Assembly (NCBI GenBank): GCA_049794535.1
Contig: JBARCX010000205.1
Location: 1 to 14,884 of the forward strand
Length of the DNA stretch: 14,884 bases
Source of the DNA: JBARCX01 sp049794535
GTDB taxonomy: Bacteria > Pseudomonadota > Gammaproteobacteria > Xanthomonadales > Rhodanobacteraceae
Direction of reading: 5' to 3'
In this document: positions 6,622-14,003 of the stretch, one piece after another
How the letters are laid out: the number at the start of each line of letters is the position of its first letter
Numbering within the stretch: the first letter of the stretch is position 1
Position numbers and translations under genes: made by a program
The notes under the pieces: model-generated
Told to the model about the DNA's origin: nothing
Database searches by the model: none
Seen by the model: the letters and a program-made list of their open reading frames with translations, nothing else

Positions 6622-8994
6622 TTAACCGGCCTTTTTCTTGGCTAGCCGCAGCCAGGTGTCGACCACCGTATCCGGGTTCAGCGACATCGATTCGATGCCT
6701 TGCTCCATCAGCCACTCGGCGAGATCCGGGTGGTCAGAAGGGCCTTGGCCGCAGATGCCGATGTACTTGCCCTTGGCGCGTGCGGCCTGAATGGCCATGG
6801 CGAGCAGCTTTTTCACGGCTGGATCGCGCTCATCGAACAGGCTGGCGACGATGCTGGAGTCGCGATCCAGGCCCAGGGTGAGCTGGGTTAGATCGTTGGA
6901 GCCGATCGAGAAGCCGTCGAAGATGTCGAGGAATTCGTCGGCGAGCAGGGCGTTTGATGGCACCTCGCACATCATGATGACCTTGAGATCGTGCTCGCGT
7001 TGCTTGAGGCCGTTCTTGGCCAGCACTTCGATGACCTTGCGACCTTCACTCAGGGTGCGCACGAACGGGATCATGACCCATACGTTGCTGAGGCCCATCA
7101 CTTCGCGCACGTGCTTGACGGCTTTGCACTCCAGACCAAACGCTTCAGAGAAGCTTGGGTCGACGTAGCGACTTGCACCGCGGAAGCCGATCATCGGGTT
7201 TTCTTCATGTGGCTCATAACGCGAGCCACCGAGCAGCCCGGCGTATTCGTTCGACTTGAAGTCGGACAGGCGCACGATCACCGGCTTCGGGTAGACCGAG
7301 GCCGCGATGGTGGCGATGCCTTCGGCCAGACGATCGACATAGAAGCTCACGGGATCGGCATAGCCGGCGATGCGCTCGTCGATCTTGGCCTTGGTTTCGG
7401 CATCTTGCTTCGCGTATTCCAGCAAGGCCTTCGGATGAACGCCGATGTGGCTGGCGATGATCATTTCCAGGCGCGCCAGGCCGATGCCTGCGTTCGGCAG
7501 CATGCCGAAGTCGAAGGCACGCTCCGGGTTGGCTACGTTCATCATGACCTTCAACGGTGCCTCGGGCATGTCGCCGAGATCCGCTGTCACGCGATCAAAT
7601 TTCAGCTGGCCCTCGTAGATGGTGCCGGTATCACCTTCGGCGCAGGATACGGTGACGTCGGCACCGTCAGGGATCTTCTCCAGTGCGTTGCCGGTACCGA
7701 CCACGGCGGGCACACCCAGCTCGCGGGCAATGATCGCTGCGTGGCAGGTGCGGCCGCCACGATTGGTGACGATCGCTGCGGCACGCTTCATCACCGGCTC
7801 CCAATCGGGGTCGGTCATGTCGGCGATCAGTACGTCACCCGGCTGCACTTTGTTCATGTCGGACAGTGAGCGGATCACGCGCGCTTTGCCCGAGCCAATC
7901 TTCTGGCCAATCGCGCGGCCTTCGACCAACACCTTGCCCTTTTCATTGAGATGGAAGCGTTCGAGCTGGGTGGCGTGAGCACGTGACTTCACCGTTTCCG
8001 GGCGGGCCTGCACGATATACAGCTTGCCGGTGTTGCCGTCCTTCGCCCACTCGATATCCATCGGGCGGCCGTAGTGCTTTTCGATGATCAGTGATTGGCG
8101 TGCGAGCTCCTGCACGTCCTCGTCGTTGATGCAGAATTTGTTGCGCAGCTCGACCGGAGTGTCTTCGGTCTTCACTCGCTCGCCCGGAGCACTGGAATAG
8201 ATCATGCGCAGCTGCTTGGCACCGAGGTTGCGACGGAGCACGGCGGGTTTGCCGTCGCGCAATGTCGGCTTGAACACGTAGAATTCGTCCGGATTGACCG
8301 CGCCTTGCACGACCATTTCACCAAGGCCGTATGAGCCGGTGACGAAAACCACGTCGCGGAAGCCTGACTCGGTGTCCAAGGTAAACAGTACGCCGGAAGC
8401 GCCCACGTCCGAACGCACCATCAATTGCACGCCAGCAGAGAGGAATACGTCCTCGTGCTTGAAGCCTTGGTGCACGCGGTAGGCGATGGCGCGGTCGTTG
8501 TACAGCGAGGCGAAAACTTCCTTCACCTTGTGCAGCACATCGTCGATGCCGACCACGTTGAGGAAGGTTTCCTGCTGACCGGCGAACGATGCGTCCGGCA
8601 GATCTTCCGCGGTGGCGGAGGAGCGCACAGCTACCGCAATGTTCTCAGCGCCAGCGTCTTTGCAGAGCTTGATGTAAGCGTCGCGGATGGCTTGCTCAAG
8701 CTCGGAGGGCAGGGCGGTATCGACGATCCAGCCACGGATCTCCTTGCCGCCGGCGACCAGCGCGTCGACGTCATCCACATCTAGCGTGGCGAGGCGGTCG
8801 GCAATGCGCTTGGCCAGGCCGCTCTTTTCCAGGTATTCCTGAAATGCATCAGCGGTAGTGGCGAAGCCGCCGGGCACCGAGACGCCCAGTTTTGCCAGGT
8901 TGCCAATCATCTCGCCAAGCGACGCATTCTTGCCACCAACCTTGCCTAGGTCAGTCATGCGCAGCGAGTCGAGCCAAAGCACCAGATCGTTCAA
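6622..8994 (-). CDS. ppsA: Phosphoenolpyruvate synthase (pyruvate, water dikinase)
   Basis: PpsA makes phosphoenolpyruvate, AMP and phosphate from pyruvate, ATP and water, the entry to gluconeogenesis from three-carbon substrates. The 790-residue product (E. coli 792) has an N-terminal ATP-grasp domain ('GGKNASLGEM' near 20, 'RSSATAEDLPDASFAGQQ' near 124-141), a swivelling phosphohistidine domain with His418 in 'GGRTCHAAI', and a C-terminal PEP/pyruvate barrel with 'GSNDLTQLTLGLDRD' and catalytic Cys748 in 'GICGQGPSDHP'. The start is TTG, preceded by GAGGAG with a 6-nt spacer; this matches the family N-terminus ('LVLWLDSLRMTDLGKVGGKN'). The frame stays open to 9177, but those extra 61 codons lack family resemblance and overlap the divergent promoter region. 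It is divergent from its regulator ppsR. Confidence 0.98.
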   Translation of the reverse strand: MNDLVLWLDSLRMTDLGKVGGKNASLGEMIGNLAKLGVSVPGGFATTADAFQEYLEKSGLAKRIADRLATLDVDDVDALVAGGKEIRGWIVDTALPSELEQAIRDAYIKLCKDAGAENIAVAVRSSATAEDLPDASFAGQQETFLNVVGIDDVLHKVKEVFASLYNDRAIAYRVHQGFKHEDVFLSAGVQLMVRSDVGASGVLFTLDTESGFRDVVFVTGSYGLGEMVVQGAVNPDEFYVFKPTLRDGKPAVLRRNLGAKQLRMIYSSAPGERVKTEDTPVELRNKFCINDEDVQELARQSLIIEKHYGRPMDIEWAKDGNTGKLYIVQARPETVKSRAHATQLERFHLNEKGKVLVEGRAIGQKIGSGKARVIRSLSDMNKVQPGDVLIADMTDPDWEPVMKRAAAIVTNRGGRTCHAAIIARELGVPAVVGTGNALEKIPDGADVTVSCAEGDTGTIYEGQLKFDRVTADLGDMPEAPLKVMMNVANPERAFDFGMLPNAGIGLARLEMIIASHIGVHPKALLEYAKQDAETKAKIDERIAGYADPVSFYVDRLAEGIATIAASVYPKPVIVRLSDFKSNEYAGLLGGSRYEPHEENPMIGFRGASRYVDPSFSEAFGLECKAVKHVREVMGLSNVWVMIPFVRTLSEGRKVIEVLAKNGLKQREHDLKVIMMCEVPSNALLADEFLDIFDGFSIGSNDLTQLTLGLDRDSSIVASLFDERDPAVKKLLAMAIQAARAKGKYIGICGQGPSDHPDLAEWLMEQGIESMSLNPDTVVDTWLRLAKKKAG

Positions 8995-9190
8995 GGGAGT
9001 CTCCTCAAGAGCTCGGTAGGTAATGAGGTGTGCAGCTGCTGTGTGAAAAGCGAGCCGCCAAAGACTGGTATTGTCCGCTGCCGATGGTGCATGGCACAAG
9101 AAGACCACTACAGATTTACGCCGCGCCAACTGCATACCAGTCAGGTTGGAGTCTGGCGGAGACAGTCTCCAAGCCATGCGCTAAGGTGCA
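8995..9190. promoter_or_regulatory. Divergent ppsA-ppsR regulatory region
   Basis: This 196-bp gap must carry both promoters. On the minus strand GAGGAG (9006-9001) is the ppsA ribosome binding site. A palindrome GGAGAC-A-GTCTCC (9158-9170) lies just before ppsR. No unambiguous -35/-10 pair was found for either gene. Confidence 0.5.
9158..9170. repeat. Perfect GGAGAC-A-GTCTCC palindrome upstream of ppsR
   Basis: A 6-1-6 inverted repeat centred 27 nt before the first ppsR ATG. It is placed like an operator, or like a small hairpin in the ppsR leader. The same half-sites also make up the outer part of the hairpin downstream of ppsA. Confidence 0.5.
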
Positions 9191-10039
9191 ATGCAGGATA
9201 TGGCTATGGCATCGGACTTCATCATGCAGCGAACGGTTTTCTTCATCTCCGACTCCACTGGTATTACGGCGGAGACGATCGGTAACAGCATCCTGGCGCA
9301 GTTCGAAGGGGTCAGCTTCGACAAGCACCGGCTGCCCTTCATTGATGATGCTCACAAAGCGGAGACTGCGGCGCTGCGGATCAAAACGCACTATGCGAAG
9401 AGCGGTGAGCGCCCCATCGTGGTCAATACGATGGCTGATCGCGCCCTGTGCGATATCGTAGCGACCAGTGGCGCGCTAATGATGGACGTATTCGCTCCGT
9501 TTATTGGCCCGCTGGAAACCGAGTTGGGCACCAAGCGTTCTGGCGCAGTCAATCGCTCGCACGGGCTGGTCGACTTCGACAAATACGAAGCACGTATCAA
9601 TGCCACCAACTACGCACTGTCGCACGACGATGGGATGGATGTGGATTACGCCCAGGCTGACCTGATTCTGGTCGGCGTGTCGCGTTCCGGCAAAACGCCC
9701 ACCTGTCTGTACATGGCCTTGCATTACGGAGTCAGCGCCGCCAACTATCCGCTAACCGATGATGACCTCGACAAGTTAGAGCTGCCTGCGCGCTTACGTC
9801 CCTATAAGGACCGCTTGTTCGGGCTCACCATTGATGCGGTAAGGCTGGCTCAGATCCGCGAACAGCGTCGCCCCGAAAGTCGCTATGCCACCCTCAAGCA
9901 ATGTCGTTGGGAGCTTGAGCAAGCTGATCGGTTGATGCGTCAGGCGAATATCCCGAGCCTCAATACCACGCATGTGTCGATTGAAGAGATCGCCAGCAAG
10001 ATCTTTGACCGCTTCGGTATCGAGCGGACTATGTTTTGA
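9191..10039 (+). CDS. ppsR: PEP synthase regulatory protein (bifunctional kinase/pyrophosphorylase)
   Basis: PpsR inactivates PEP synthase by ADP-dependent phosphorylation of a Thr next to the catalytic His, and reactivates it by Pi-dependent phosphorolysis. The 282-residue product (E. coli 277) belongs to the DUF299 family. It has the opening 'RTVFFISDSTGITAET', a central 'RSGAVNRSHGLVD', the P-loop 'GVSRSGKT' (162-169) and the C-terminal 'SIEEIASKI'. Its target's Thr-Cys-His segment ('GGRTCHA') is intact in the neighbouring PpsA. Three in-frame ATGs (9191, 9200, 9206) precede the conserved part; AAGG is 4 nt before the first and an AGG about 8 nt before the third, so the exact start is uncertain. 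ppsA/ppsR divergence is a common arrangement. Confidence 0.97.
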   Translation: MQDMAMASDFIMQRTVFFISDSTGITAETIGNSILAQFEGVSFDKHRLPFIDDAHKAETAALRIKTHYAKSGERPIVVNTMADRALCDIVATSGALMMDVFAPFIGPLETELGTKRSGAVNRSHGLVDFDKYEARINATNYALSHDDGMDVDYAQADLILVGVSRSGKTPTCLYMALHYGVSAANYPLTDDDLDKLELPARLRPYKDRLFGLTIDAVRLAQIREQRRPESRYATLKQCRWELEQADRLMRQANIPSLNTTHVSIEEIASKIFDRFGIERTMF

Positions 10040-10066
10040 TTTTTAACCGGAGTGCCCGCGCCCACC

Positions 10067-10552
10067 ATGAGTGCCGTACTTGACAGTCGCAACGCCCTGC
10101 TACCGGGACGATTCGAGTTCCTGATGGGGCTGTATGCAGAGAATTACCACCGACTGGTGAGGCTATTCGCGCCGCAGCAGTTGGTGGCTGGCGATTACGT
10201 ATCCGATGTGGACGACGCGCTGCCCGTGCATTTGGTCGTTCAGGAGTGCCATCCATACACGCTGGAGCTTGAGCTCACTTACGGTTTTGTGGATGCGCAT
10301 ACCGGGCGACGTGCGCCATCTGCGCAGCTGCGTATGTATACCGATGCTCATGTAGCGGAAGCCTTGCATTGCCATTCAGGCCAACACCTTTGGCAGGTAT
10401 TGGGGCCATTTCCGCCAGCACATACCGTGTTTCAGCACCGCCTGCAGATGAATGGCTTTCTCTCGCGCTGGCTGGAGTATTTGGCCGGGCAGGGGCATTC
10501 GGTGGGTACGCTGGAGCGTGTGCCCACAAAAGGAGACGTGCCAAAGGAATGA
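10067..10552 (+). CDS. DUF1249 (YqiB-like) protein of unknown function
   Basis: The 161-residue product matches the YqiB/DUF1249 pattern: an N-terminal 'FEFLMGLYAENYHRLVRLF', a middle section 'AQLRMYTDAHVAEAL', and a C-terminal 'RLQMNGFLSRWLEYL' that parallels the E. coli 'KHQINQFLADWLRY'. It is soluble, with no signal peptide, and the function is not established. In E. coli yqiB lies next to nudF and cpdA, so the ppsR neighbourhood here gives no clear functional hint. The ATG at 10067 is chosen; a GTG at 10052 would add five residues. The only GGAG (10049-10052) is awkwardly placed for either (14 nt before the ATG, overlapping the GTG). It follows ppsR by 27 nt and may be cotranscribed. Confidence 0.8.
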   Translation: MSAVLDSRNALLPGRFEFLMGLYAENYHRLVRLFAPQQLVAGDYVSDVDDALPVHLVVQECHPYTLELELTYGFVDAHTGRRAPSAQLRMYTDAHVAEALHCHSGQHLWQVLGPFPPAHTVFQHRLQMNGFLSRWLEYLAGQGHSVGTLERVPTKGDVPKE

Positions 10553-10574
10553 GATGCAAACGGCAGGCAACAAA

Positions 10575-10595
10575 AAACCCGCTCAAGGCGGGTTT
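10575..10595. terminator. Rho-independent terminator of the Ala-Glu-Asp tRNA operon
   Basis: AAACCCGC (10575-10582) pairs with GCGGGTTT (10588-10595) around a 5-nt loop. On the minus strand the stem is followed by further T residues (TTTTTTG), so it ends the tRNA operon. It can also serve the DUF1249 gene from the other side. Confidence 0.85.
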
Positions 10596-10604
10596 CTCGT
10601 TAAG

Positions 10605-10681
10605 TGGCGGAGCGGACGGGACTCGAACCCGCGACCTCCGGCGTGACAGGCCAGCATTCTAACCAACTGAACTACCGCTCC
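10605..10681 (-). tRNA. tRNA-Asp (anticodon GTC)
   Basis: Minus strand, 77 nt with encoded CCA. The acceptor GGAGCGG pairs with CCGCTCC and the discriminator is G. The anticodon stem-loop CTGGC-CTGTCAC-GCCGG gives GTC, and the T arm reads CGGGTTCGAGTCCCG. It is the last gene of the three-tRNA cluster, followed by a terminator. Confidence 0.97.
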
Positions 10682-10752
10682 ACATTTGCTTCCAGCGATC
10701 ACACAACTTTGCCAGTTGACCTCGATAACCTTTGCTGATAACCGATGAAACT

Positions 10753-10828
10753 TGGCGTCCCCACGGGGATTCGAACCCCGGTCGCCACCGTGAAAGGGTG
10801 ATGTCCTAGGCCTCTAGACGATGGGGAC
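10753..10828 (-). tRNA. tRNA-Glu (anticodon TTC)
   Basis: Minus strand, 76 nt with encoded CCA. The acceptor GTCCCCA pairs with TGGGGAC and the discriminator is G. The anticodon stem-loop TCACC-CTTTCAC-GGTGG gives TTC, and the T arm reads CGGGGTTCGAATCCCCG. It lies 9 nt after tRNA-Ala and 71 nt before tRNA-Asp in the same transcript. Confidence 0.97.
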
Positions 10829-10837
10829 AATTTAAGT

Positions 10838-10913
10838 TGGTGGAGCCAGGCGGGATCGAACCGCCGACCTCCTGCATGCCATGCAGGCGCTCTCCCAGCT
10901 GAGCTATGGCCCC
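10838..10913 (-). tRNA. tRNA-Ala (anticodon GGC)
   Basis: Minus strand, 76 nt with encoded CCA. The acceptor GGGGCCA pairs with TGGCTCC, with the G3-U70 pair that identifies alanine tRNAs, and the discriminator is A. The anticodon stem-loop CCTGC-ATGGCAT-GCAGG gives GGC. It is the first gene of the operon, about 10 nt after the predicted transcription start. Confidence 0.97.
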
Positions 10914-10930
10914 GCCGCTGGAAGCCGCAA

Positions 10931-10959
10931 AGAATAGGAGCGGATGGGGATTCCGTCAA
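10931..10959 (-). promoter_or_regulatory. Sigma70 promoter of the Ala-Glu-Asp tRNA operon
   Basis: On the minus strand TTGACG (10959-10954) and TATTCT (10936-10931) are exactly 17 nt apart, followed by a GC-rich discriminator (TTGCGGC) typical of stable-RNA promoters under stringent control. Just upstream (10971-10985) is GAAGAT-TTC-ATCTTC, and the A/T-rich stretch around it could act as an UP element. Confidence 0.82.
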
Positions 10960-11095
10960 GCGTTTTCTCTGAAGATTTCATCTTCGAAAGACATCTCCGA
11001 AAGTGCTGAGCATCGAGCGATCAAATTTGAGCGCGACGGGTTTCGTATCCGTTACGGTCTAAGCTGACGAGCGTTTGGTTTGTAAAGAGGATTTC

Positions 11096-12865
11096 ATGCA
11101 CGACATCGGCTTCATCCGTGATTTGGCGATTGTGATGCTTGTGGCAGGAGCCACCACGGTATTGCTTCACCGTCTGCGTTTGCCGGTGCTGCCCGGATAC
11201 ATCCTGGCAGGCGTGCTGATCGGGCCACACACACCAGGTGTGCTGGTGGCTGACCCCCGCACTATTGGCGACATCTCTAATCTTGGCGTGGTGTTGTTGA
11301 TGTTCACGCTGGGGCTGGAGTTCAGTCTGCGCAAACTGCGTGGTGTTGGCGTCGGCGTTCTACTCGTGACGGTGGCCGAGGTGGGTTTGATGCTGTGGTT
11401 CGGCTACGAGCTGGGCTCGGCCTTTGGCTGGAGTGGCCGCGATGCGCTGTTCCTTGGCGCGATCATGGCGTTGTCCTCGACAATGGTGGCGACGCGTGCG
11501 CTTGCCGAGAGTGGTCGATCGCAATGGCCGTTTGCGAAGTTAGTGGTGGGCATGTTGGTGGCGGAAGACATGCTCACCATCATCATCCTCACGCTGCTCA
11601 CGGCAGTCGCGATCGGTGGCGTGGTTGAGGCTGGCGTAGCGCTTAGCTTGATCGGTCATCTCGGCCTATTTGTGGTGGCCGGGATGATTGTCGGTTTATT
11701 GCTGTTACCGAGCCTGGTGGATTACGTGGCTGGGTTTGGTCGCGATGAAACCTTGCTGGTCTGTGTACTCGGCATTTGTTTTGGTGCCAGTTTGCTGGCT
11801 GCGTGGTTAGGTTTCAGTGTGGCGCTGGGCGCATTTCTGGCTGGCGCAGTCGTAGCAGAAGCGCGTAGTTCCGCACACGTAGTGCATATGGTGGAGCCAT
11901 TGCGCGACATGTTCGCAGCGCTGTTCTTCGTAGCGATCGGCTTGAAGATTGACCCGTCGTTGCTGGCTCACTATGCATTGCCCGCGTTGCTGATCGCCGT
12001 GGTGGTTATGCTTGGTAAGACGCTGGTGTGCAGCGCAGGCATCTTCTTCGTCGGGCATGACATTCGCACTGCGCTGCGAACGGGATTGAGCATGGCGCAG
12101 ATTGGCGAGTTTTCATTCGTGATCGCAACGCTCGGACTCTCGCTGGGCGCCGTGAGCGATTTCATCTACCCGATCGCAGTAGCTGTAGCTCTAATTTGCA
12201 TGGTGGCCTCGCCATATCTGGTTCGTTCCGCCGATGCATTGACTTTGGTCGGTGAACGGCTCGCGCCGAAATCGCTGCGATTGTTAGTCAGCAGCTACAG
12301 TGGTTGGCTAGAGAACTTGCGTCCAGTTGCTGAGAACGCCGCTATCGCGGCGATGTTTCGTCGTTTGCTCTGGCACATCGCAGTCAACGTGATGCTGGTG
12401 GTTACGTTGTTCATGATTGGCGCATACGTGAATGCTCACGGTTGGGACTGGTTCAACCAGTTCGGCATTCACCGTGATCTGCGTCATTCGCTTATCTGGG
12501 CGTCTGCGCTATTCCTGTCGTTACCGCTGTTGATTGCGGTGTACCGCAAGGCTGAGGCGCTGGGCATGTTGTTGGCTGAGTTGGGAATACGAGAGCGTTT
12601 TGCGGGTGCCTATACCCAGACCATACGGCAAGTACTTGCGAGATTGATTCCACTAGCAACGTTGTTTGCCTTGTCGCTGTTGGTGGGGGTATTGGGTTCC
12701 ACTATCCTGCCGCCGCGTGGGGTGGCGCTGTCGCTGATAGGCGTTGGTGTGTTGTTGGCGATAGTGCTTTGGCGTGGACTCGTAAAAGTACACGCCCGGC
12801 TCCAGGCGGCATTGCGGGATACTTTGGGTGGACCGCCACCGGAAACGCCCGGCAGGCCGAATTAA
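11096..12865 (+). CDS. CPA2-family cation/proton antiporter with extra C-terminal membrane module
   Basis: The 589-residue product is an inner-membrane antiporter of the Na+/H+ exchanger (CPA2) fold, likely trading K+ or Na+ for H+. About 12-13 helices fill residues 5-395, with family marks 'LPVLPGYILAGVLIGP' (30-44), 'LLMFTLGLEFSLRKL' (67-81), 'ALSSTMVATRAL' (125-136), the ion-site acidic pair Glu157-Asp158 in 'MLVAEDMLTI', 'GAFLAGAVVAEA', and 'PLRDMFAALFFVAIGLKID'. KefB/KefC-type proteins usually continue with a cytosolic TrkA-N nucleotide-binding domain; none is seen here. Instead residues 421-589 hold four more hydrophobic segments (about 426-445, 466-483, 517-538, 543-559) and a short Pro-rich end. 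The ATG at 11096 is preceded by AAGAGG at 5-nt spacing; a TTG seven codons upstream is not needed. Substrate is undetermined. Confidence 0.87.
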   Translation: MHDIGFIRDLAIVMLVAGATTVLLHRLRLPVLPGYILAGVLIGPHTPGVLVADPRTIGDISNLGVVLLMFTLGLEFSLRKLRGVGVGVLLVTVAEVGLMLWFGYELGSAFGWSGRDALFLGAIMALSSTMVATRALAESGRSQWPFAKLVVGMLVAEDMLTIIILTLLTAVAIGGVVEAGVALSLIGHLGLFVVAGMIVGLLLLPSLVDYVAGFGRDETLLVCVLGICFGASLLAAWLGFSVALGAFLAGAVVAEARSSAHVVHMVEPLRDMFAALFFVAIGLKIDPSLLAHYALPALLIAVVVMLGKTLVCSAGIFFVGHDIRTALRTGLSMAQIGEFSFVIATLGLSLGAVSDFIYPIAVAVALICMVASPYLVRSADALTLVGERLAPKSLRLLVSSYSGWLENLRPVAENAAIAAMFRRLLWHIAVNVMLVVTLFMIGAYVNAHGWDWFNQFGIHRDLRHSLIWASALFLSLPLLIAVYRKAEALGMLLAELGIRERFAGAYTQTIRQVLARLIPLATLFALSLLVGVLGSTILPPRGVALSLIGVGVLLAIVLWRGLVKVHARLQAALRDTLGGPPPETPGRPN

Positions 12866-13037
12866 GGGGGTGGGGAGCGTTCACATCGAGATGACGGCTG
12901 AACCTTTATGTGTGCTAACGGTCATAAATAAACCGTCGTTGCCAAGACCGGACTGGACACCGCACAATGCGGCGCCTGCCTCCATCGGGGAGGCCCGGCC
13001 GGCACGCCGGCATATCCATTTAAGAGGGAGTTTTCGA
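12866..13037 (+). promoter_or_regulatory. Long structured leader/promoter region of the FKBP gene
   Basis: The 172-bp gap contains GCCTCC/GGAGGC (12978-12994) and GCCGG/CCGGC (12998-13011), which can form two adjacent hairpins shortly before the ribosome binding site AGAGGGAG (13023-13030). A weak promoter candidate, TTGCCA-18-CACAAT (12939-12968), lies just before and into them. Transcript start is not determined. Confidence 0.35.
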
Positions 13038-13817
13038 ATGAAGCATTTTCTGCGTCCCACGCTGACGGCGGCCGCGCTGGCTGTTGCACTGGGCATGACG
13101 ACCAGCGCCGTGGCACAGACATCCAAAGCCAGCACAGGAACGGTCGACAAGACCAAGGCCAGCTACGTGGTTGGCTGGGATCTGGCTAGCTCCCTCCCGC
13201 CGATCGTGCGTGAAGCAGTTGATCCGGCCACCGTTGCTAGTGCGGTGCAGGCTGCTCTGTCCGGCCAGAAGCCGACCATGAGCGAGGCCGAATACAAGGC
13301 AACGAAGGAAGCCTTTGTCACCCAGCTGCGCGCCAAGGCCAAGGCTGAGTTTGACGCTGCCGCTACCAAGAATAAGGCTGATGGCGATGCCTTCCTTGCC
13401 AAGAACAAGAGTGCGGCTGGCGTGAAGTCCACCGCTTCGGGCCTCCAGTACCAGGTAATCTCGCAGGGCACCGGCGCACGTCCGGGTCCGAACGACACAG
13501 TGAAGATCACCTACGTGGGCAAGTTCGTTAACGGCGAAGTGTTTGATGATTCGTCCAAGCACAACCCGCCGGGTGCTACCTCGATCCCGCTCGCTGGTGT
13601 GATCCCGGGCTTCCGCGAAGGTTTGCAGTTGATGCAGGTGGGTGGCCACTACAAGCTGTTCATCCCGTCGAGCATCGCTTACGGTGCGGAGCCGCAGGGC
13701 CCGATGCCACCGAACGAAACGCTGATCTTCGACGTGACCTTGGTTGGCACCGGCCCGACGCCGGCTGGCGCCCAGGGTCAAGGTCCGGATCAGGGCGGTG
13801 CCCCGCAGGGCAACTGA
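13038..13817 (+). CDS. fkpA: Periplasmic FKBP-type peptidyl-prolyl isomerase (FkpA/Mip type)
   Basis: The enzyme speeds cis-trans isomerisation at proline and acts as a folding helper in the periplasm. The 259-residue precursor has a Sec signal peptide with a likely cut after A24-V-A26. An N-terminal FKBP_N dimerisation region (about 38-125) has 'KASYVVGWDLA' and a long charged helix rich in Ala and Lys. A C-terminal FKBP domain (about 137-237) keeps ligand-pocket residues Tyr159, Phe169-Asp170, Val188-Ile189, Phe192, Tyr215 and Phe231. A 20-residue Gly/Gln/Pro-rich tail follows. The ATG is preceded by AGAGGGAG at 7-nt spacing. The frame is open back to 12828, but that part overlaps the antiporter end and would bury the signal peptide. 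A terminator follows, so it is probably a single-gene unit. Confidence 0.9.
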   Translation: MKHFLRPTLTAAALAVALGMTTSAVAQTSKASTGTVDKTKASYVVGWDLASSLPPIVREAVDPATVASAVQAALSGQKPTMSEAEYKATKEAFVTQLRAKAKAEFDAAATKNKADGDAFLAKNKSAAGVKSTASGLQYQVISQGTGARPGPNDTVKITYVGKFVNGEVFDDSSKHNPPGATSIPLAGVIPGFREGLQLMQVGGHYKLFIPSSIAYGAEPQGPMPPNETLIFDVTLVGTGPTPAGAQGQGPDQGGAPQGN

Positions 13818-13840
13818 TCGTTGAATTTGTTGTGAATACG

Positions 13841-13875
13841 ACGGGGCGCGAAGCAATTCGCGCCCCGTTGCTTTT
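13841..13875 (+). terminator. Rho-independent terminator after the FKBP gene
   Basis: A perfect 12-bp stem, ACGGGGCGCGAA (13841-13852) with TTCGCGCCCCGT (13857-13868), closes on a GCAA tetraloop and is followed by TGCTTTT. It lies 23 nt after the stop codon. Confidence 0.92.
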
Positions 13876-13961
13876 ATGATGCGAATGAGCGTGCGCATAC
13901 CTGACTCAAGCGTGCTTCTGCGAGCATTCTTTCCAAGAAGGCGCTCTCTAAGAACGTGCGC

Positions 13962-13970
13962 TGCTAGAAT
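13962..13970 (+). promoter_or_regulatory. Extended -10 promoter candidate for ugd
   Basis: TGC-TAGAAT matches an extended -10 element (TGn plus a good hexamer) 33 nt before the ugd ATG. No recognisable -35 is found at 16-18 nt, as is usual for extended -10 promoters. It would give an mRNA leader of about 27 nt. Confidence 0.55.
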
Positions 13971-14003
13971 ATGCGGCTCTGAAACAGGTCCCCACCGCAG
14001 CTG

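Noticed and set aside
6991..7869. 292-codon frame antisense to ppsA
   Set aside because: ppsA is certain on the other strand. The product is His/Gly/Asp-rich shadow sequence with no domain or ribosome binding site.
10369..10662. Open frames over the tRNA-Asp gene with 'GRDSNPRPPA' or 'DGTRTRDLRR'
   Set aside because: They are antisense translations of tRNA-Asp and the terminator, not proteins.
10704..10752. CAACT/AGTTG stem and two 'GATAACC' copies between tRNA-Asp and tRNA-Glu
   Set aside because: Stem and repeat are short and could be chance; at most they form a processing spacer in the tRNA precursor.
10699..10959. 86-codon minus-strand frame across tRNA-Ala and tRNA-Glu ('GHSSAGRAPAWHAGG')
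   Set aside because: It lies in tRNA sequence; this is a common false ORF.
12828..13037. Longer fkpA start giving 329 residues
   Set aside because: It would overlap the antiporter end and hide the signal peptide; ATG 13038 has a strong ribosome binding site.
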